From Pseudomonas yamanorum (GTDB lineage Bacteria > Pseudomonadota > Gammaproteobacteria > Pseudomonadales > Pseudomonadaceae), in NCBI RefSeq assembly GCF_013386765.1, contig NZ_JACARE010000003.1:188855-252854 (forward strand): 64,000 nucleotides of DNA. Direction: 5' to 3'. Both the position numbers and the translations under genes were made by a program. Shown here in pieces: positions 20,341-28,342 of the stretch. Numbering within the stretch: the stretch's first letter is position 1; each line of letters begins with the position of its first letter. Under the pieces are notes generated by a model that was given only the letters and a program-made list of their open reading frames with translations, was not told where the DNA came from and searched no databases.

Positions 20341-20422
20341 GTAGGAGCTGGCTTGCGAGCGATGGCGGCCTCAAGAATCACACACAATTCAGAGGCCTCA
20401 TCGCCGGCAAGCCGGCTCCTGC
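20341..20422. repeat. REP palindrome between the SPOR gene and hslV
   Basis: GTAGGAGCTGGCTTGCGAGC faces GCAAGCCGGCTCCTGC, with an unpaired centre. It separates the SPOR-protein gene from hslV in the leftward unit. Confidence 0.8.
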
Positions 20423-20442
20423 AGGGTTTCGGCGAGGCGCAA

Positions 20443-21147
20443 TCAGCGGCTTTGGCGTTGTTGTAACAACAGGTTGCTAAACCCTGCGCCCGCCAGTTGC
20501 TTCTGCGCCACGGTCAGCTGTTCACGGTTGCTGAACGGCCCTACCAGCACGCGATACCAGGTCGCATCCTTAACCGTCCCGGACTCCACCGTCACCGCCT
20601 GCCCCAGCAGAATAATCTGCGCCCGCACGCGGTCCGCATCCGCCTGTTTCGGGAACGAGCCCGCCTGCAGGAAGAACTTGGTCACCGGCGCTGCCTTGGT
20701 GGTGGCAACCGGCGGCGGTGGCGGCGGGGTAATCCCGGCCAGTGCAGCCTGGGCCCGTGCGGTGTCGATTTTCGCCGCTTCCGCCGGGGTAACCGGTGTG
20801 GTCGGCACAGGCTGCGGCGTCGGCAAGGTTTTCTCCGGCACGGCGTCCGGCGGCACGATCACTTCCGATTCCGGCAGCAGCGTGTAGAAGTCGTACTTCG
20901 GCTTCACGGGCGCAGTCGGGCTAGGTGGCGTTTTGTTCGCCTCGGCCATTTTCGTAGCCTTCTGCTGCTCTTGCTTGACCCGTTTGACGTCATCGCCCTT
21001 GCCCGGGTCCAGTTTCATCAGGAACACCACAAAGGCGCCGACCGTCAGGCCGATCGCCAGCCACATCCAGCCCGGGATAGGTTTCTTCGCCGGTGCCTGG
21101 TAGCGGCTGGCGCCGCGCTTGGGTGCAGGTTTTTTCTTGGCAGCCAA
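20443..21147 (-). CDS. SPOR-domain inner-membrane protein
   Basis: A 234-residue protein: a basic cytoplasmic start, one membrane helix (WMWLAIGLTVGAFVVFL, about residues 27-44), a Pro/Thr-rich periplasmic linker, and a C-terminal SPOR domain starting FFLQAGSFPKQADADRV. SPOR domains bind denuded peptidoglycan at the division site, so a role in division or septal wall work is likely. The start is TTG 21147, one base from the argS stop with GGAG ten bases upstream. FtsN-like by architecture (PA5052 position). Confidence 0.88.
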   Translation of the reverse strand: MAAKKKPAPKRGASRYQAPAKKPIPGWMWLAIGLTVGAFVVFLMKLDPGKGDDVKRVKQEQQKATKMAEANKTPPSPTAPVKPKYDFYTLLPESEVIVPPDAVPEKTLPTPQPVPTTPVTPAEAAKIDTARAQAALAGITPPPPPPVATTKAAPVTKFFLQAGSFPKQADADRVRAQIILLGQAVTVESGTVKDATWYRVLVGPFSNREQLTVAQKQLAGAGFSNLLLQQRQSR

Positions 21148-21148
21148 C

Positions 21149-22885
21149 TTACATACGCTCCAGAGTTTCCAGGCCCAACAGCTCCAGGCCTTGCTTGAGG
21201 GTCCGTCCTGCCAGTGCGGCGAGGCGCAGGCGGCTCTGCTTTTGGGCTTCGTCGTCTGCGGTCAGGATCGGGCAGTTCTCGTAGAAGCTGGAGAACAAAC
21301 CGGCGACTTCGTACAAATAGGTGCAGAGGATATGCGGCGTGCCTTTTTCACCGACGCTGTTCAGCACTTCGCCGAATTGCGCCAGCTTGGCGGCCAGTTC
21401 CTGCTCGTGCGGTGCTTCAAGGTTGATCTGGCCTTCGACTTCGCTGAAGTCCTTGCCCAGCTTGCGGAACACGCCGGCGACCCGGGTGTAGGCATACAGC
21501 AGGTACGGGGCGGTGTTGCCTTCGAAGTTGAGCATCAGCTCGAAGTTGAAGCTGTAGTCGCTGGTGCGGTGCTTGGACAGGTCGGCGTATTTCACCGCGC
21601 CAATCCCCACCACGCGGGCGATGTTGCGCAGGTCAGCTTCGGCCAGCTCCGGGTTCTTTTCCTTAACCAGGTTGTAGGCGCGGTCCTGGGCTTCGTTCAG
21701 CAGGTCGATCAGCTTCACGGTGCCGCCGTCACGGGTCTTGAACGGGCGGCCATCGGCGCCGTTCATGGTGCCGAAGCCCATGTGCTCCATCTGCATCGGG
21801 TGGGTCACGAAACCGGCGCGGCGCGCCACTTCGAACACTTGCTGGAAGTGCAGGGCCTGGCGCTGGTCAACGAAGTACAGGGCGCGGTCGGCTTTCAGCA
21901 CGCCGCTGCGGTAGCGCACGGCGGCCAGGTCGGTGGTGGCGTAGAGATAGCCGCCATCGGCCTTGACGATGATCACCGGCAGCGGGTCGCCGTCGGCGGT
22001 CTTGAATTCTTCGAGGAACACGCACTGGGCGCCGTTGCTCTCAACCAGCAGGCCCTTGGTCTTGAGGTCGTTGACCACGTTGATCAGGTCGTCGTTGTAG
22101 GCGCTTTCGCCCATCACGTCGGCCATCGTCAGTTTGACGTTGAGCAGCTCGTAGATTTCCTGGCAGTGGGACAGCGAGATCTCGCGGAAGCGGCCCCACA
22201 ACTCCAGGCATTCGGCATCGCCGGCTTGCAGCTTGACCACCAGGCCACGGGCGCGGTCGGCGAATTCTTCGGATTCGTCGAAACGCTTCTTGGCGGCGCG
22301 GTAGAAGTTCTCCAGGTCCGACAGCTCATTGCTGGTAATCGGGTTTTCCTGCAGATAGGCCATCAACATGCCGAACTGGGTGCCCCAGTCGCCCACGTGG
22401 TTCTGGCGGATCACGTCGTCGCCGAGGAACTCCAGGACCCGCGCCACGCCGTCGCCGATGATGGTGGAGCGCAGGTGGCCCACGTGCATCTCTTTGGCCA
22501 GGTTCGGTGCCGACAGGTCGATTGCCACGCGCTGTGCCGGGCCGGCCTTGCGCACGCCGATTTTGGCGTCGGCCAGGGCCGCGTCCAGGCGCGAAGCCAG
22601 GGCCTGGGTGTTCTGGAAGAAGTTGATAAAGCCGGGGCCGGCGATTTCCGCCTTGGTGACCTGCGGGTCGGCCGGCAGCGCGGCGATGATTTTTTCCGCC
22701 AGGTCGCGCGGCTTCAGGCCGGCGGGCTTGGCCAGCATCATCGCGATGTTGCTGGCGAAGTCGCCGTGGGTCTTGTCGCGGGTATTTTCCACCTGGATCG
22801 CCGGCGTCAGGCCTTCAGGCAACACACCTTCGTTGACGAGTTGGGTGAGGGCTTGTTGGATCAGCTGGCGAATGGTGTCTTTCAT
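21149..22885 (-). CDS. argS: Arginyl-tRNA synthetase
   Basis: A 578-residue class I synthetase. The HIGH-type signature is [19 protein letters not shown]; the region [19 protein letters not shown] replaces a classic KMSKS, usual in ArgRS. The C-terminal anticodon-binding domain ends [13 protein letters not shown] 22885 gives the normal length; the open frame continues to 23113 only because it reads through the adjacent REP element. Confidence 0.97.
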   Translation of the reverse strand: MKDTIRQLIQQALTQLVNEGVLPEGLTPAIQVENTRDKTHGDFASNIAMMLAKPAGLKPRDLAEKIIAALPADPQVTKAEIAGPGFINFFQNTQALASRLDAALADAKIGVRKAGPAQRVAIDLSAPNLAKEMHVGHLRSTIIGDGVARVLEFLGDDVIRQNHVGDWGTQFGMLMAYLQENPITSNELSDLENFYRAAKKRFDESEEFADRARGLVVKLQAGDAECLELWGRFREISLSHCQEIYELLNVKLTMADVMGESAYNDDLINVVNDLKTKGLLVESNGAQCVFLEEFKTADGDPLPVIIVKADGGYLYATTDLAAVRYRSGVLKADRALYFVDQRQALHFQQVFEVARRAGFVTHPMQMEHMGFGTMNGADGRPFKTRDGGTVKLIDLLNEAQDRAYNLVKEKNPELAEADLRNIARVVGIGAVKYADLSKHRTSDYSFNFELMLNFEGNTAPYLLYAYTRVAGVFRKLGKDFSEVEGQINLEAPHEQELAAKLAQFGEVLNSVGEKGTPHILCTYLYEVAGLFSSFYENCPILTADDEAQKQSRLRLAALAGRTLKQGLELLGLETLERM

Positions 22886-23002
22886 CGTGTTCTCTTTCGA
22901 CCGCAAGCGGTGGCGCGCGATGCGCAGGTGGAAAAACTGGGCATTATCCGTGGCGAGGGCGGGCTTGCCAACCTTCGCTGGACCTTGACGGACGATTAAC
23001 CT

Positions 23003-23113
23003 GTGGCGAGGGAGCTTGCTGTGGCGAGGGAGCTTGCTCCCGCTGGAGTGCGTAGCGCTCCCGGCTTTTTTGGGGCTGCTACGCAGCCCAGCGGGAGCAA
23101 GCTCCCTCGCCAC
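23003..23113. repeat. Type-B REP palindrome between priA and argS
   Basis: An outer pair GTGGCGAGGGAGCTTGCTCC / its complement, with an extra left-hand half copy (23003-23024). The centre is a second inverted segment, GGAGTGCGTAGCGCTCC and GGGCTGCTACGCAGCCC. The same architecture occurs at 4134-4313 and 61761-61890. Confidence 0.88.
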
Positions 23114-23119
23114 AGGGGT

Positions 23120-25339
23120 TTAGTACAAATCTACCGGGTCTACGTCCAGCGACCATCTCACCTGGCGACCGCTGGGCATTTGCTCCAGGGCAAGTAACCA
23201 GCTGCTTAATAAACGATGCAGCGGGGCGCGGGCGCTGGCTTGCAAGAGTAGCTGGGCGCGGTAACGCCCGGCGCGGCGCTCCATTGGTGCGGGTACCGGG
23301 CCGAGCAATTCGATGCCGGTCAGACCCAGTTCCCCCAGCAAACGTTCAGCCTCGCTGCACGCTTCATCCAGGAAACCTTCGGCCTGGCCCGGCTTGTGCG
23401 CCTCGGCCCGCAGCAGCGCCAGGTGCGCAAACGGCGGCAAACCGGCGGAGCGGCGTTCGCTCAGGGCTTGTTCGGCGAAGGCAAAGTAGCCTTGTTCTGT
23501 CAGTTGAATCAGCAACGGATGGTCGGCCAGGTGCGTCTGGATGATCACCTTGCCCGGCTCTTCGGCCCGCCCGGCACGGCCTGCGACCTGCACGATCAGC
23601 TGCGCCATGCGCTCGCTGGCGCGGAAATCCCCGGAGAACAACCCGCCGTCGGCATCCAGGATCGACACCAGGGTCACCCGTGGGAAGTGATGCCCTTTGG
23701 CAAGCATCTGCGTGCCCACCAGAATGCACGGCTGGCCTTTTTGGATGGTGGCAAACAGCTGATTCATCGCGTCCTTGCGCGAGGTACTGTCACGGTCGAC
23801 CCGCAGCACCGGGTAATCCGGAAACAGAATGCCCAGCCGCTCTTCGGCGCGCTCGGTGCCGGCGCCCACTGGCCGCAAGTCGACTTTGCCGCACTGCGGG
23901 CAGTGACGCGGCACCCGTTCCACATGCCCACAGTGATGGCAGCGCAGCTCGCCGGAGCGCTGGTGCACGGTCATTCGGGCATCGCAGCGCTTGCACTCGG
24001 ACATCCAGCCACAGTCATGGCACAGCAGCGTCGGCGCAAAACCCCGGCGGTTGAGGAACACCAGCACTTGCTGGCCTGCGGCGAGGGTCTGGCCGATGGC
24101 TTGTTGCATCGGACCGGAAATGCCGCTGTCCAGTGGACGACTTTTCACATCCAGGCGCAGGAAGCGTGGCTGCTTGGCACCGCCGGCACGCTCATTGAGG
24201 CGCAACAGGCCGTAGCGCCCGGTGTAGGCGTTGTGCAGGCTTTCCAGGGACGGCGTGGCCGAACCCAGCACAATCGGGATGTTTTCCTGGCGGGCGCGCA
24301 CCAGCGCGAGGTCGCGGGCGTGGTAACGCAGGCCTTCCTGCTGTTTATAGGAGCCGTCGTGTTCTTCGTCGATGATGATCAGCCCGGGATTTTTCATCGG
24401 GGTGAACAGCGCCGAGCGCGTTCCAATAATAATGTCGGCCTCGCCATCCCGGGCGGCGAGCCAGGATTCCAGGCGCTCGCGGTCGTTGACCGCCGAGTGC
24501 ACCAGGGCGATGCGCGCGTTGAAACGCTGTTCGAAACGCGCCAGGGTTTGCGGGCCGAGGTTGATCTCGGGGATCAGCACCAGTGCCTGTTTGCCGGCTT
24601 CGAGGGTTTCGCGGATCAACTGCAAATAGACTTCGGTCTTGCCGCTGCCGGTGACGCCCGCCAGCAGGAACGCGTGGAAGCTGTCGAAACCAGCGCGAAT
24701 CGCCTCGTAGGCGGCGCGTTGTTCGGGGTTGAGCGGCAGTTCCGGTTGGGCCAGCCAGTGTTCGTGGCGCTCGCCGGGTGCGTGCTTGCGGATTTCTACC
24801 TGCACCAAGCCTTTGGCCAGCAGCAAGTCCAGGCTGTCCTTGCTCAGCATCAGCTTGCTTAGCAGTTGATGGGCGACGCCGTGGGGGTGCTGGGCGAGTG
24901 TGGCCAGAGCTTCACGCTGGCGCGGGGCGCGGGCGATGCGCGGGTCGTCCATGCGCGCGCCCGGCACCATCGACCAGAAACGCTCCTGGCGCGCCTCGGC
25001 CAGTTCGCCCTGGCGCAACAGCACCGGCAGCGCCCAGCTCAACGTATCGCCGAGGCTGTGCTGGTAATACTGCGAAGTCCACAGGCACAGCTTGAACAGC
25101 GCGGGCGGCAGCGGTGGCGTGCTGTCGAGGATCGCTACCGCGGGCTTGAGCTTCTCGGCGGGCACTTCGCTGTGGTCGGCGACTTCCACCAGGATGCCGA
25201 TCATCTCCCGCCGGCCGAACGGCACCCGTACGCGCATGCCCGGCTGCAACTGCGACCGCAATACGCCGGCAGGTGCCCGGTAATCGAACAGGCGGCGCAG
25301 GGGCGAGGGCAGGGCGAGGCGCAAAATGGCGTCGGGCAC
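23120..25339 (-). CDS. priA: Primosomal replication-restart helicase PriA
   Basis: A 739-residue 3'-5' helicase. Order: N-terminal 3'-DNA binding domain, Walker A LLAGVTGSGKTEVYLQ (about residue 228), DEEH box IIDEEHDGSYKQQEG, two zinc sites built from CHDCGWMSECKRC and CHHCGHVERVPRHCPQCG, and motif VI QVAGRAGRAE. The start is GTG 25339 (PDAILRLALPSPL). It restarts stalled forks by loading the primosome. Confidence 0.96.
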   Translation of the reverse strand: MPDAILRLALPSPLRRLFDYRAPAGVLRSQLQPGMRVRVPFGRREMIGILVEVADHSEVPAEKLKPAVAILDSTPPLPPALFKLCLWTSQYYQHSLGDTLSWALPVLLRQGELAEARQERFWSMVPGARMDDPRIARAPRQREALATLAQHPHGVAHQLLSKLMLSKDSLDLLLAKGLVQVEIRKHAPGERHEHWLAQPELPLNPEQRAAYEAIRAGFDSFHAFLLAGVTGSGKTEVYLQLIRETLEAGKQALVLIPEINLGPQTLARFEQRFNARIALVHSAVNDRERLESWLAARDGEADIIIGTRSALFTPMKNPGLIIIDEEHDGSYKQQEGLRYHARDLALVRARQENIPIVLGSATPSLESLHNAYTGRYGLLRLNERAGGAKQPRFLRLDVKSRPLDSGISGPMQQAIGQTLAAGQQVLVFLNRRGFAPTLLCHDCGWMSECKRCDARMTVHQRSGELRCHHCGHVERVPRHCPQCGKVDLRPVGAGTERAEERLGILFPDYPVLRVDRDSTSRKDAMNQLFATIQKGQPCILVGTQMLAKGHHFPRVTLVSILDADGGLFSGDFRASERMAQLIVQVAGRAGRAEEPGKVIIQTHLADHPLLIQLTEQGYFAFAEQALSERRSAGLPPFAHLALLRAEAHKPGQAEGFLDEACSEAERLLGELGLTGIELLGPVPAPMERRAGRYRAQLLLQASARAPLHRLLSSWLLALEQMPSGRQVRWSLDVDPVDLY

Positions 25340-25401
25340 GCGGGGGTTCTCATATGACGGGCGGCGAAGAAGGGCGCGAGCCTAGCAGACCAGCGGTGGA
25401 T

Positions 25402-25488
25402 GTGGGAGCCGGGCTTGCCCGCGATAGTATCGACACGGTGCACCTGAGAGATCGCAGCGCCTGCATCGCGGGCAAGCCCGGCTCTCAC
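25402..25488. repeat. REP palindrome between priA and rpmE
   Basis: GTGGGAGCCGGGCTTGCCCG faces CGGGCAAGCCCGGCTCTCAC across an imperfect centre. It lies between divergent genes, 50 bases upstream of the rpmE promoter. Confidence 0.85.
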
Positions 25489-25537
25489 AGGGCCTTGGTA
25501 TGCCGCGCTTTTCTGATGAAAGGGGCCGTAGTGCTTC

Positions 25538-25565
25538 TTGCGCGTTTAAAAAGGTCTGGTAGAAT
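25538..25565 (+). promoter_or_regulatory. Sigma-70 type promoter of rpmE
   Basis: TTGCGC and TAGAAT are separated by 16 bases. Start would be near 25572, giving a leader of about 64 bases with a small CAACA/TGTTG hairpin before the ribosome site. Confidence 0.6.
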
Positions 25566-25635
25566 CCGCGGCCTAATTACGTGCGGTATTCAACAATAGT
25601 GTTGATTGGCGGCACGCTAGCCTGAGGAATACACC

Positions 25636-25866
25636 ATGAAAGCCGATATCCATCCAAACTATGTTGCCATCGACGTTACCTGCAGCTGCGGTAACAAGTT
25701 CGAAACCCGTTCGACTTTCGGCAAAGCTCTGCCAATCGACGTGTGCAACGAGTGCCACCCGTTCTACACCGGCAAGCAGAAGACTCTGGATGTTGGCGGC
25801 CGTGTTGATCGCTTCAAGACCCGCTTCGGTGCTTTCGGCGCTAAAGCTGCTCCTAAAGCCGAGTAA
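25636..25866 (+). CDS. rpmE: 50S ribosomal protein L31 (zinc type)
   Basis: A 76-residue ribosomal protein. The four zinc-binding Cys are at residues 16, 18, 37 and 40 (CSCGNKF and [12 protein letters not shown]), so this is the C+ form used in zinc-replete cells. GAGGAA precedes the ATG. A terminator lies 45 bases after the stop, inside the next gene. Confidence 0.97.
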   Translation: MKADIHPNYVAIDVTCSCGNKFETRSTFGKALPIDVCNECHPFYTGKQKTLDVGGRVDRFKTRFGAFGAKAAPKAE

Positions 25867-25907
25867 GGCTGGTCCGCTTGGATGGCCTGTATGGCTTGTC
25901 CTCGCTG

Positions 25908-26696
25908 ATGAAAAAGGCGTCCCTTGCGGGCGCCTTTTTTGTGTCTGCGATTTGGCTGGCGCCCGCCCAGGCCGACGTGTTCTGCCCTGCGCTGTCGTCT
26001 CTTGCCACGTTCGAGGTGCAGCGGGTGGTGGATGGCGACACCGTGCGCCTGAAGGACGGCCGCAGCGTGCGCATGATCGGCGTCAATGCCCCGGAAACCG
26101 GCAAGCAGGGCCGCACTGACGAACCCTTCGCCGTGGCCGCCCGCGAGCGCCTGCAAAGCCTGGTGGATGCGAGCGGTGGGCGAGTGGGCGTGGTGCCGGG
26201 CCGGGAGAGCAAGGACCGTTACGGGCGCACCCTGGCGCATCTCTACGGCGCCAACGGCGCGAATCTGGAGGCGCAGTTGCTGGCCGAAGGCCTCGGCTTC
26301 CAGGTGGCGGTCGCACCGAATGTGGAGTTGGTTGCCTGTCAGCAGGCCGCCGAACGCAGCGCGCGTCAGGCCCGGCTGGGCTTGTGGCGCCAGTCACCGG
26401 TGGTAGAAGCGGCGAAAATCCAGCGCTCGGGCTTTGCCGTAATCGGCGGCCGGGTCAGCAAAATCGAGCGCAATCGGGGTGGAATCTGGATTGAGTTGCA
26501 GGATTCACTGGTATTACGCATTGCACCCAATCTGGTGGACCGGTTCGACAGTTCGCTGTTAAAGGGTTTGCAGGGCCAGTCCATCGAAGCCCGCGGCTGG
26601 GTGCTGGACCGCTCGCGACGCGGCGGCCTGAAAAATGGCCAGGCACGCTGGCTGTTGCCACTGACCGATCCCGGCATGCTTCAACCGGCACCATAA
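25908..26696 (+). CDS. Secreted thermonuclease-family protein
   Basis: A 262-residue protein. A signal peptide (MKKASLAGAFFVSAIWLAPA, cut after AQA) precedes a staphylococcal-nuclease fold: VVDGDTVRLKDGRSVRMIGV with NAPET, GRESKDRYGRTLAHLY, and the Glu helix NLEAQLLAEGLGF. The Asp, Arg and Glu residues for calcium binding and catalysis are visible. The last 90 residues form an extra beta-rich domain of unknown use. I chose ATG 25908 for the signal peptide; ATG 25878 is also open. Its first codons coincide with the rpmE terminator. PA5048 position. Confidence 0.85.
   Translation: MKKASLAGAFFVSAIWLAPAQADVFCPALSSLATFEVQRVVDGDTVRLKDGRSVRMIGVNAPETGKQGRTDEPFAVAARERLQSLVDASGGRVGVVPGRESKDRYGRTLAHLYGANGANLEAQLLAEGLGFQVAVAPNVELVACQQAAERSARQARLGLWRQSPVVEAAKIQRSGFAVIGGRVSKIERNRGGIWIELQDSLVLRIAPNLVDRFDSSLLKGLQGQSIEARGWVLDRSRRGGLKNGQARWLLPLTDPGMLQPAP
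25911..25940 (+). terminator. rpmE terminator overlapping the nuclease start
   Basis: Stem GGCGTCC / GGGCGCC (one G-U pair), loop CTTGC, A-run before and six T after. All of it lies within codons 2-12 of the nuclease gene. Confidence 0.8.
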
Positions 26697-26878
26697 GAAA
26701 AAAATTGTAGACATTTTTTCGTACGATTGTGAACAGTTAAGCCCTTGTATCCCGTGGCTCTTGGCCAAAAGTCGTAGGGCAGGGCCCTTGACACCTGTGA
26801 CTGCCCAGTCTTGTAGGGGCTTTGCGACACGAGTATCCTCGGCGGTCCGTCGACCAACAGTAAAAGCGGAATGCCGAT

Positions 26879-28147
26879 ATGTCTGATTTGAAAACTGCCG
26901 CTCTCGAATATCATGCCCATCCTCGTCCAGGAAAGCTGAGTGTAGAGCTCACCAAAGCCACTGCCACCGCCCGCGACCTGTCGCTGGCCTACAGCCCTGG
27001 CGTTGCCGAGCCCGTACGTGAAATCGCCCGCGATCCTGAACTGGCTTACAAGTACACCGGCAAAGGCAACCTGGTTGCAGTGATCTCTGATGGCACCGCG
27101 ATCCTGGGCCTGGGTAACCTCGGCCCATTGGCTTCCAAGCCAGTCATGGAAGGTAAAGGCGTGCTGTTCAAGCGCTTCGCCGGCATTGACGTATTCGACA
27201 TCGAAGTCGATTCCGAAAGCCCACAGGCTTTCATCGACATCGTAAAGCGCATCTCCATCACCTTCGGTGGCATCAACCTGGAAGACATCAAGGCACCTGA
27301 GTGCTTCGAGATCGAAAAGGCCCTGATCGAACAGTGCGACATCCCGGTTTTCCACGATGACCAGCACGGCACCGCAATCGTTACTGCGGCCGGCATGATC
27401 AACGCCCTGGAAATCGCTGGCAAAACCCTCGGCGAAGCCAAGATCGTTTGCCTGGGCGCCGGCGCTGCGGCCATCTCCTGCATGAAGTTGCTGGTGAGCA
27501 TGGGTGCCAAGCTGGAAAACATCTACATGGTCGACAGCAAGGGCGTTGTGCAGTCCGAGCGTACCGACCTGAACCAGTACAAGGCGATGTTCGCGCATCC
27601 GTCCTCCAAGCGTACCCTGGCTGACGCCCTCGACGGTGCAGACGTGTTCGTTGGCCTGTCCGGCCCGAACCTGCTGAGCGCCGAAGGCCTCAAGTCCATG
27701 GCGGCCAACCCGATCGTGTTCGCATGCTCCAACCCGGACCCGGAGATCTCCCCGGAACTGGCCCACGCCACCCGTAACGACGTGATCATGGCCACCGGCC
27801 GTTCGGACTACCCGAACCAGGTCAACAACGTACTGGGCTTCCCGTTCATCTTCCGTGGTGCCCTGGACGTTCGCGCCAAGCGCATCAACGAAGAAATGAA
27901 AGTGGCTGCCGCCAACGCCCTGCGCGAACTGGCCAAGCTGCCGGTGCCTCAGGAAGTGTGCGACGCCTACGGCGGCATCAAGCTGGAATTCGGTCGTGAG
28001 TACATCATCCCGAAACCAATGGACAAGCGCCTGATCACCCTGATCTCCGATGCCGTGGCCAAAGCCGCCATCGAGACCGGTGTGGCCACCCTGCCGTATC
28101 CGAAGCACTACCCGCTGCAAAGCGTGGATGATGTGTTCAACGGCTAA
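26879..28147 (+). CDS. maeB: Malic enzyme (short form, MaeB catalytic domain only)
   Basis: A 422-residue oxidative decarboxylase turning malate into pyruvate. Seen: LAYSPGVAEPVREIA, the catalytic Lys region YKYTGKGNLVAVISDG, metal ligands in VFHDDQHGTAIVTAAG, and the dinucleotide fold IVCLGAGAAAISCMKLL. It lacks the phosphotransacetylase-like C-terminal half of E. coli MaeB, as usual for the Pseudomonas gene. NADP use is inferred from the family. The 182 bases upstream are AT-rich and must hold its promoter. Confidence 0.93.
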   Translation: MSDLKTAALEYHAHPRPGKLSVELTKATATARDLSLAYSPGVAEPVREIARDPELAYKYTGKGNLVAVISDGTAILGLGNLGPLASKPVMEGKGVLFKRFAGIDVFDIEVDSESPQAFIDIVKRISITFGGINLEDIKAPECFEIEKALIEQCDIPVFHDDQHGTAIVTAAGMINALEIAGKTLGEAKIVCLGAGAAAISCMKLLVSMGAKLENIYMVDSKGVVQSERTDLNQYKAMFAHPSSKRTLADALDGADVFVGLSGPNLLSAEGLKSMAANPIVFACSNPDPEISPELAHATRNDVIMATGRSDYPNQVNNVLGFPFIFRGALDVRAKRINEEMKVAAANALRELAKLPVPQEVCDAYGGIKLEFGREYIIPKPMDKRLITLISDAVAKAAIETGVATLPYPKHYPLQSVDDVFNG

Positions 28148-28166
28148 GCCGTTGTAGCGCACCAAC

Positions 28167-28201
28167 AAAAAGCCCCGGCTCTTGCGAGCCGGGGCTTTTT
28201 T
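28167..28201 (+). terminator. Rho-independent terminator of malic enzyme gene
   Basis: AGCCCCGGCTC pairs with GAGCCGGGGCT around TTGC, with A and T runs outside. The symmetry makes it usable in both directions, for ponA as well. Confidence 0.92.
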
Positions 28202-28242
28202 GTGGCTGGTTAAAACATTGTTCCGAGTGTTGCATCGTCCCT

Positions 28243-28330
28243 GTGGGAGCCGGGCTTGCCCGCGATGGGGGCAGGACAGTCAATACACCTGTCATTGACC
28301 CGCCGCTATCGCGAGCAAGCCCGCTCCCAC
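28243..28330. repeat. REP palindrome between malic enzyme gene and ponA
   Basis: GTGGGAGCCGGGCTTGCCCG faces GCGAGCAAGCCCGCTCCCAC across an imperfect centre. It lies between convergent genes just after the terminator. Confidence 0.85.
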
Positions 28331-28342
28331 AGGGGATTTGCG

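Noticed and set aside
22886..23113. N-terminal extension of ArgS
   Set aside because: The added residues encode the REP repeat and are not conserved; ATG 22885 gives the family length.
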